A DNA stretch of 64,000 nt, taken from NCBI RefSeq assembly GCF_002885975.1, contig NZ_POSP01000003.1, positions 1,488,001-1,552,000 on the forward strand, given 5' to 3'. Both the position numbers and the translations under genes were made by a program. Shown one piece after another: positions 58,869 to 64,000 of this stretch. The stretch is from Paucibacter aquatile. Lineage in GTDB: Bacteria > Pseudomonadota > Gammaproteobacteria > Burkholderiales > Burkholderiaceae_C. Below the pieces are notes generated by a model. The model had not been told where the DNA came from. It did not search any database and was given only the letters and a program-made list of their open reading frames with translations. Every line of letters begins with the position of its first letter. Position 1 is the stretch's first letter.

Positions 58869-59789
58869 TCAAGCGCCCGAGGGCAGCAAATAGTGGTCGA
58901 GCAGCAAGGCTGCAAACAGCAGCGACAGATGCCAGATCGAGAAGCGGAAGGTGGCGCGGGCCAGCTCGTCCGAGTAGCCTCGCCACAGCTTCCAGGCGTA
59001 GCCACAAAAGCCCAGACCCAGGGCCAGGGCACTGGCCAGATAGATCCAGCCACTCATGCCGGTCAGGAAGGGCAGCAAGGTCGCGGCCAGCAAGATCCAG
59101 GTGTAGAGAAAGATCTGCAATCGCGTGTATTCACCGCCATGGGTAACGGGCAGCATGGGCAGGCCGGACTTGCGGTAATCCTCAACCCGGTACAAGGCCA
59201 GTGCCCAGAAATGCGGCGGCGTCCACAAAAAGATGATCAGGCAGAGGATCAGGGCCTCCGGCCCCACCTCGCCCCGCAGCGCAGCCCAGCCCAGCACCGG
59301 CGGCATGGCGCCCGAGGCACCGCCGATGACGATGTTCTGCGGTGTCATGGGCTTGAGGATGACGGTGTAGATGACGGCATAGCCGACAAAGGTGGCAAAG
59401 GTCAGCCACATGGTCAGCGGATTGACCCAGACCCACAGAATCGCCGAGCCGATGCCGCAAAGCAGGGCCGAAAAGCTCAGCGTCTGCGCGCGGCTCAGCT
59501 GGCCCTTGGCCGTGGCGCGCCAGGCGGTGCGCTTCATCTTGGCATCGATCTGCTGCTCGATCAGGCAGTTGAAGGCCGCAGCCGCACCGGCCACCAGCCA
59601 GATGCCCACGGTGGCCGCGACGATGCTGATCCACTGCGCGCCGCTGGGCATACCGGGCACGGCCAGGGCCATGCCGATGACGGCGCAAAACACGATCAGC
59701 TGCACCACCCGTGGCTTGGTCAGTTGGTAGAACTGCTGCCAACGCGAGGCGGTAGGCACGGCAGCGGTGACGGAGGGCGTAGAAGACAT
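58869..59789 (-). CDS. ctaB: Heme O synthase (protoheme IX farnesyltransferase)
   Basis: UbiA-family integral membrane prenyltransferase converting heme B to heme O. The 306-residue product has about nine helices, the first Asp-rich region AAFNCLIEQQIDAKMKRTAWRA near residue 78 and the second loop region YTVILKPMTPQNIVIGGASGAMPPVLGWAA, followed by FLWTPPHFWALALY. It lies between ctaA and sco, which together supply heme A and copper to the oxidase. Also called cyoE in quinol-oxidase contexts. Confidence 0.95.
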   Translation of the reverse strand: MSSTPSVTAAVPTASRWQQFYQLTKPRVVQLIVFCAVIGMALAVPGMPSGAQWISIVAATVGIWLVAGAAAAFNCLIEQQIDAKMKRTAWRATAKGQLSRAQTLSFSALLCGIGSAILWVWVNPLTMWLTFATFVGYAVIYTVILKPMTPQNIVIGGASGAMPPVLGWAALRGEVGPEALILCLIIFLWTPPHFWALALYRVEDYRKSGLPMLPVTHGGEYTRLQIFLYTWILLAATLLPFLTGMSGWIYLASALALGLGFCGYAWKLWRGYSDELARATFRFSIWHLSLLFAALLLDHYLLPSGA

Positions 59790-59886
59790 AAGGGATCAGG
59801 GTATCGGGATTCGGGGGCTGAGCAGCGATCTGCGCAAACAATTTTCAGCGTGGCTCCCGCGTGCAGAGCCACCGAGGGCAGCGGCG

Positions 59887-61047
59887 CTAAGCAACCAAGG
59901 GCCGGATCGGCAGGGCCTGCACCCGCACCGAGCGCTGGCCTTGCTCGATCTGGGCCAGCAGCGCCGCCAGCAGCGTCAACAGCATCGCGGCGCCGCCGGT
60001 GTGAGCCAAAGCAGCGAGGATGGGCCAATCGAGCACCACATTGGACATGCCGCTGAGCAACTGCCAGCCCGCCACCAGCAGCAAACGCCGCGGCCAGGGA
60101 CCGGCTTCACCCGAGGCGGCCAGGCGCCACGCGAACAGCAACAAGACGCTGAACACCAGCAAGGCCCCCAAGCGGTGGGTCATGTGAATGGCGGTCAAGG
60201 CCTCAAAAGGCAGCCAGCCGCCGCCCTTGCCCACCCCGAGCTCGCGCCATAGGGTGAAGCCATGCTCAAAGTCCATGGCCGGCCACCACTGGCCCGGCTG
60301 GCAGGCCGGAAACTCCGAACAGGCCAGCACCGCATAGTTGGTGCTGACCCAGCCACCCAAAGCCACCTGCAGCACGCTCAGCAGCATCAACAGCCAGGCG
60401 CCGGCACGCAGACCCGGGTTCAGGCGCAAGGGCCTGGGGCTGTAACCCTGGGCCTGCCAGGCCAGCAGCATCAGCAAACCCATGCCGCCCAGCAGATGCA
60501 GGGTGACGATGGCAGGGAACAGCTTCATGGTCACCGTCAGCGCCCCGAAGGCTCCCTGCATGCACACCCAGACCAAGGTCAAGGTAGCCCAGGCCGGTGA
60601 AACGACGGCTGCAGCGTCTGGCGTGGTGGATGGCGCGGCCCGGCGCTGCAGCCAGTGGCGCCAGCTCATCACGCACAGCACCAGAATCAGCACGCCGACA
60701 GCACTGGCCAGGTAACGATGGATCATTTCCACCCAGGCCTTGCCGTGCGTCACCGGGCCGCTGGGCATGGCGGTCTGGGCGGCATGGATCTCGTCACGCG
60801 CCCCCAGTGGGCTGGCGCTGCCATAACAGCCCGGCCAATCGGGGCAGCCCAGGCCGGAATCCGTGAGCCGGGTGAAGGCGCCAAAGAGGACCAAGTCGAA
60901 AGTCAGGAACAGCGTCAGCACCGTCAAGGCGCGCAAACGCTGGCCCGGTGTGGCCGCACGCGAACGCAGACGCAGCCACAGCAAGGGGCCGCAGGCGATC
61001 AAGGCGCCCAACGCTGCCAGCTGCCACAGAGGGGAGAGATCGAACAT
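59887..61047 (-). CDS. ctaA: Heme A synthase (COX15/CtaA)
   Basis: Oxidises the heme O methyl group to formyl. The 386-residue product has eight hydrophobic helices in two four-helix halves with the heme-ligand histidines, seen as IHRYLASAVGVLILVLCVM, VTLHLLGGMGLLMLL, ALTAIHMTHRLGALLVFSV and ALAHTGGAAMLLTLLAAL. FTRLTDSGLGCPDWPGCYGS is the family signature. Start at ATG 61047 (MFDLSPLWQ); a GTG at 61062 is also in frame. It is preceded at 34 bases by the hypothetical cox-cluster gene. Confidence 0.94.
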   Translation of the reverse strand: MFDLSPLWQLAALGALIACGPLLWLRLRSRAATPGQRLRALTVLTLFLTFDLVLFGAFTRLTDSGLGCPDWPGCYGSASPLGARDEIHAAQTAMPSGPVTHGKAWVEMIHRYLASAVGVLILVLCVMSWRHWLQRRAAPSTTPDAAAVVSPAWATLTLVWVCMQGAFGALTVTMKLFPAIVTLHLLGGMGLLMLLAWQAQGYSPRPLRLNPGLRAGAWLLMLLSVLQVALGGWVSTNYAVLACSEFPACQPGQWWPAMDFEHGFTLWRELGVGKGGGWLPFEALTAIHMTHRLGALLVFSVLLLFAWRLAASGEAGPWPRRLLLVAGWQLLSGMSNVVLDWPILAALAHTGGAAMLLTLLAALLAQIEQGQRSVRVQALPIRPLVA

Positions 61048-61081
61048 GAGGCTATTTCTCACTCACACAAGCCCAGGCGGC

Positions 61082-61807
61082 TCAGCGCCCTTCTTTGTCC
61101 CAGCCCGCATTGGCCTTGAGCAAGCGGGTCAGATCGCCCTTGAGCTTGGATGGGTCCGGCTGCGGCGGCGAGCGCATCATCCAGCGGCCCATGGGATCGA
61201 TCAGATAGACGTGGTCCTTCAAGGTCTGGCCGGCTGCGGGCTTGAGCCAGGCTTCCAGCTCGGCACGCGGCGCGCGCAGGATGGTCACCGGCACGCCGGC
61301 CGTCAGCGCCTGAATCAGCTCGGGCTTGGGCGAAGGCGAGTCCTCGGGCAGCAGCCAGAGCTTGTCGACCTTGTCGCGCTCCTTGCCCAGCATCTCGCGC
61401 AGCTGGCGCTGCAGGAAAAAGCGGCGCTCGCAGGCCTCGTCGCAGTCGCCTTCTTGCACCAGGGTCAGCAACCACTGGCCCTTGAGGCTTTCGGCGGCGA
61501 CCGGCTTGCCTTGCAGGTCTTGCAGGTGCAAAGCCGGTGGCAGATCCACAGTCGGGTGGATCAACTCGCTGTAGGCCGAACCGCGCGGCTGAACCACGTA
61601 GAACGTGAAGTAAGACGCCACCACCGGCGCAGCACAGGCCGCCAAGACCATCAGCATGCGCAGGCGACCGCCGCGCTGACGCTGCGCGTCGGCCAGGCCT
61701 TGGGAGCTTGGCAGGCTGTGCACCGTCAAGGTCAGGCCCTCGGCTTCAGGCGCTGTGCTCGCTGCGGCGGGAGCGGATGCGGGGACGGATTGTTTGGAAC
61801 CAGACAT
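61082..61807 (-). CDS. Cox-cluster transmembrane protein, SCO/thioredoxin-like fold
   Basis: The 241-residue product has one membrane helix (about 53-72) and a periplasmic domain resembling a thioredoxin or SCO fold (LKGQWLLTLVQEGDCDEACERRFFLQRQLREMLGKERDKVDKLWLL ... DHVYLIDPMGRWMMR). A Cys pair (CDEAC) sits where SCO proteins have CxxxC. It is conserved between SURF1 and ctaA in Burkholderiales and probably assists oxidase assembly; no name is established. ATG 61807 overlaps the SURF1 3' end by 62 bases, an unusually long overlap, so the true start may be further in. Confidence 0.8.
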   Translation of the reverse strand: MSGSKQSVPASAPAAASTAPEAEGLTLTVHSLPSSQGLADAQRQRGGRLRMLMVLAACAAPVVASYFTFYVVQPRGSAYSELIHPTVDLPPALHLQDLQGKPVAAESLKGQWLLTLVQEGDCDEACERRFFLQRQLREMLGKERDKVDKLWLLPEDSPSPKPELIQALTAGVPVTILRAPRAELEAWLKPAAGQTLKDHVYLIDPMGRWMMRSPPQPDPSKLKGDLTRLLKANAGWDKEGR

Positions 61808-62531
61808 AAAGACCCAGAAGCAGCGCAGAAAGCGCAAACCATTGAAAAGCGTAGCCGTGGTGCTTTTGCAGGCCGGCATCCTGCGCCGGCCAATCACGCC
61901 ACAAGCCGTCGGCAGGAGGCGAACTTGCCGCGCCTGCCGCCGGCGTGGCGTCGGCATCGGGCAGTTGCAGCACCGTCAAAGGCAACAAGGGAGCGGGCAG
62001 CGCCTTGACCAAGCTGGCTGGGTCTAGATTTTGCCGGATCGGGCCCTCCCCTGCCGCGCTGAACTCGTATGCACGGGAAGGCGCCACGGTCAATCGCCCG
62101 AGCAACTCCACTTCCCCTGTCGGGGTCTGCACTTGGGGCAAGCGACTGCGATCCCGGGCATCACGCGGGCCCCAGCCTCGCTGCACCAAGATGATGTCGG
62201 GGCGCTCACTGAGCTGCAGCGGCGTCACCACAAAAAAACCAACCCGTCCGTTCATGGGCCGATTGTCCAGATAGACGGTGTGCTCGCTGAGCCAGCGCCC
62301 ACGCAAACGCACAAGACGGTGCAACTGGGTCTCGGCCTCCCCTGGTGCGGCCAGCAAAGCTTCGGCGCGCAAGGGCGGTAGTTGGGCCCGCTCCAGCACG
62401 GCACTGTGCAGTGCGGCCTTTTGCGCCGCGCGATCGAGCTGCCAGACGCCCAGCCGCGCCGTCAGCAACACCGCCGACAGCGTGGCCAGACCGATCACCC
62501 ACGCGCGCGCCCGAGGACTCAAGCCAGCCAT
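61746..62531 (-). CDS. SURF1-family cytochrome oxidase assembly protein
   Basis: Assembly factor for heme A insertion into subunit I. The 261-residue product has two membrane helices (about 9-26 and 228-246) around a periplasmic domain with the family motifs LGVWQLDRAAQKAALH, VRLRGRWLSEHTVYLDNRPMNGRVGFFVVTPL, VQRGWGPRD and HHGYAFQWFALSALLLGLYVWF. Start at ATG 62531; the frame is open upstream but overlaps the divergent DUF2909 gene. Typical length. Confidence 0.93.
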   Translation of the reverse strand: MAGLSPRARAWVIGLATLSAVLLTARLGVWQLDRAAQKAALHSAVLERAQLPPLRAEALLAAPGEAETQLHRLVRLRGRWLSEHTVYLDNRPMNGRVGFFVVTPLQLSERPDIILVQRGWGPRDARDRSRLPQVQTPTGEVELLGRLTVAPSRAYEFSAAGEGPIRQNLDPASLVKALPAPLLPLTVLQLPDADATPAAGAASSPPADGLWRDWPAQDAGLQKHHGYAFQWFALSALLLGLYVWFQTIRPRIRSRRSEHSA

Positions 62532-62564
62532 CAGTACTGGCCCCCAAGCGCATAATCCGCGACC

Positions 62565-62783
62565 ATGAAACTCATCGTCATCCTCGCATTCATCGGCATC
62601 CTCGGCGCCCTCGCGGCCGCTGGTCTGTTCATGTTCAAGAACGGCAAGCAAGAGAGCCGCGGCCCGAATATGGCCCGCGCCCTGGCCTTGCGGGTCGGCC
62701 TGTCGGTGGCCTTGTTCCTGTTCATCTTGCTGAGCTATTTGATGGGCTGGATCGAACCGACCGGCTTGCCCATGCAGCGCTGA
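62565..62783 (+). CDS. DUF2909 twin-transmembrane protein
   Basis: The 72-residue protein has two hydrophobic helices (about 3-23 and 41-62) separated by a basic loop (KNGKQESRGPNMARALALR). It belongs to the small DUF2909 family regularly found between coxC and SURF1 in beta- and gammaproteobacteria; its role in oxidase assembly is presumed, not shown. It is divergent from SURF1 with 33 bases between starts, and has a terminator shared with coxC. Confidence 0.9.
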   Translation: MKLIVILAFIGILGALAAAGLFMFKNGKQESRGPNMARALALRVGLSVALFLFILLSYLMGWIEPTGLPMQR

Positions 62784-62822
62784 AGCGCAGCACGAACGGG
62801 CTTGCATGGCCCCGCCTCAGAA

Positions 62823-62851
62823 AAAAAGCGCCGCGAATTGCGGCGCTTTTT
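62823..62851. terminator. Bidirectional intrinsic terminator between DUF2909 and coxC
   Basis: AAAAAGCGCCGC (62823-62834), a 5-base loop and GCGGCGCTTTTT (62840-62851): a 12-bp perfect stem with A- and T-runs on either side. Confidence 0.9.
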
Positions 62852-62920
62852 CATGGCCGACTGCGGCCTGCCAACCCCTTTGAACGGCGGATATCCGCCG
62901 CCATCCAAAGTGGGCCGACC

Positions 62921-63805
62921 TCACATCCAGTAGACGATGAAGTACAGGCCCAGCCAGACCACGTCCACGAAGTGCCAGTACCAGGCGGCGCCTTCGAAAC
63001 CGAAGTGGCGGTCCTTGGTGAAGTGGCCCTTTTGCAGGCGCAGGGTGATGAACAGCAGCATCAGCATGCCGACGAACACGTGGAAGCCGTGGAAGCCGGT
63101 CAGCATGAAGAAGGTCGAGCCATAGACTCCCGAGCTGAGCTTGAGGTTCAGATCGCGGTAGGCGTGCATGTACTCGTAGCCCTGCACGCACAGGAAGATC
63201 ACACCCAGCAGCACCGTCATCCACATGAAGGCGATGGTCTTGCCGCGATTGCCGGCGATCAGCGCATGGTGAGCGACCGTCAGGGTCACGCCCGAGGTCA
63301 GCAGCAGCGCGGTGTTGATGGTCGGCAGCGGCCAGGGACCCATGGTGGTGAAGGGCTCAACGACACCGGCGGGCGAGGCCGTCATGCCGGCTGCCACGCT
63401 GGGCCACAAAGCCTTGAAGTCAGGCCACAGCAACGCGTTCTCCAAGCTGCCCAGGGTCGGCACAGCATGGACGCGAGCCCAGTACAGCGCACCGAAGAAG
63501 GCGGCAAAGAACATCACTTCCGAGAAGATGAACCAGCCCATGCTCCAGCGGAAGGACACATCGATGCGGTCGCTGTACAGACCGCCTTCGCTTTCGCGGA
63601 TGGCATCGCCGAACCATTGCTTGAGCACCACGGCCCACCACAGCAGACCGAAGACCAGCGAGTACTTGCCCCAGTCATGGTCATTGATCCACTGGCCTGC
63701 GCCGAGGATCACGAAGAACAGGCCGATGGCGGCCATCACCGGATGGCGCGAGGGCCCTGGTACGAAGTAGTAAGGGGTCTTGCCCGTGGTAGTCGCTGCC
63801 GACAT
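62921..63805 (-). CDS. coxC: Cytochrome c oxidase subunit III
   Basis: Core subunit of the aa3-type oxidase in the inner membrane. The 294-residue product has seven hydrophobic helices and the family patterns YYFVPGPSRHPVMAAIGLFF, DVSFRWSMGWFIFSEVMFFAAFFGALYWAR, SGVYGSTFFMLTGFHGFHVFVGMLMLLFI and WYWHFVDVVWLGLYFIVYW. Start at ATG 63805, preceded by a strong GGAG site; the open frame upstream covers the DUF2970 gene region. coxA and coxB are presumably to the right, outside the window. Confidence 0.96.
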   Translation of the reverse strand: MSAATTTGKTPYYFVPGPSRHPVMAAIGLFFVILGAGQWINDHDWGKYSLVFGLLWWAVVLKQWFGDAIRESEGGLYSDRIDVSFRWSMGWFIFSEVMFFAAFFGALYWARVHAVPTLGSLENALLWPDFKALWPSVAAGMTASPAGVVEPFTTMGPWPLPTINTALLLTSGVTLTVAHHALIAGNRGKTIAFMWMTVLLGVIFLCVQGYEYMHAYRDLNLKLSSGVYGSTFFMLTGFHGFHVFVGMLMLLFITLRLQKGHFTKDRHFGFEGAAWYWHFVDVVWLGLYFIVYWM

Positions 63806-63863
63806 TTCTTTTCTCCTCGAACTAAATTCAGTCCTGCTGATGACGCTGCAAACGCTGCCAGCC

Positions 63864-64000
63864 TCAAGCGCCGGCGACCCCGCTGCCGATGACCCATTGG
63901 ACCAACAGCACCAGAACCAGCACAAATAAAACGGCTCCGATGAGCCCGGCAATGATCACATGCACCGGGTTCAGCTGAGCCACATCTTTTTCATAGTCGG
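63864..64000 (-). CDS. DUF2970 family protein, 5' end outside window
   Basis: The 44 C-terminal residues seen read DYEKDVAQLNPVHVIIAGLI followed by a strongly hydrophobic Val/Leu helix and a GSGVAGA end. This matches small single-helix DUF2970 proteins encoded between ctaG (cox11) and coxC in Burkholderiales. The stop codon is at 63866-63864, 58 bases before coxC. Function unknown; the start lies beyond the right edge. Confidence 0.8.
   Translation of the reverse strand, partial: DYEKDVAQLNPVHVIIAGLIGAVLFVLVLVLLVQWVIGSGVAGA

Overview
The window is a high-G+C chromosomal segment of a betaproteobacterium of the order Burkholderiales. The best fit is the Roseateles/Rubrivivax/Leptothrix-like group, but genus is not resolved. 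The evidence is gene content and order: lepA-degQ-fabF-acpP-fabGDH-plsX-rpmF-yceD, and a cytochrome oxidase block (coxC, DUF2909, SURF1, ctaA, ctaB, sco) with DUF2970 at the right edge. No tRNA, rRNA, insertion sequence or CRISPR array was seen.

Layout. 1-15.8 kb is housekeeping: lepA (cut by the left edge), a candidate small RNA, the periplasmic protease gene degQ, the type II fatty-acid synthesis cluster with rpmF and yceD (all minus strand), then maf and an RsmI-family methyltransferase gene (plus), an rhlE-type helicase gene and a WecA-like glycan-initiation gene (minus). 15.9-47 kb is a large surface-polysaccharide locus in two convergent halves. The plus half (15.9-32.8 kb) has visibly lower G+C: about 50% in lines counted by eye, against about two thirds in the flanks. 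It encodes export and chain-length proteins, three glycosyltransferases, a flippase, a polymerase-like protein, acyltransferases, a HisH/HisF/WbpG-type amidotransferase set, a WbpI-type epimerase, an AsnB-like amidotransferase and a transglutaminase-like protein. The minus half (46.9-32.9 kb) encodes a WlbA/WbpD/WbpE trio (low G+C), then a high-G+C run of flippase, acetyltransferase, two glycosyltransferases, methyltransferase, aminotransferase, PglC-like phosphoglycosyltransferase, WbpM-like dehydratase and a TviB/TviC-like pair. 47-64 kb returns to housekeeping: lysS, enoyl-CoA hydratase, DUF3108, M61 peptidase, DUF3429, dsbC, a UbiH-type monooxygenase, ychF, an orphan cheW, rpoH and cytochrome oxidase assembly genes.

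How the genes work together. The polysaccharide locus contains, split between its ends, every step known from the Pseudomonas aeruginosa O5 / Bordetella wlb route from UDP-GlcNAc to an acetamidino mannuronic acid: dehydrogenase, WlbA, WbpE, WbpD, WbpI and then WbpG+HisH2+HisF2. It also carries TviB/TviC and AsnB-like genes that could supply GalNAcA and its amide, and a WbpM/aminotransferase/PglC set that could start chains on a diamino-trideoxy sugar. Two flippases and two unrelated initiating transferases but only one polymerase candidate suggest a mosaic of two clusters. Composition changes inside the 4-epimerase and WbpM genes support this.

Regulatory highlights are a CIRCE (HrcA operator) lying on the rpoH promoter, a sigma-32-like promoter for degQ at a site where the rpoE-rseA-rseB genes usual in this order are absent, and a compact two-hairpin sRNA candidate upstream of lepA.
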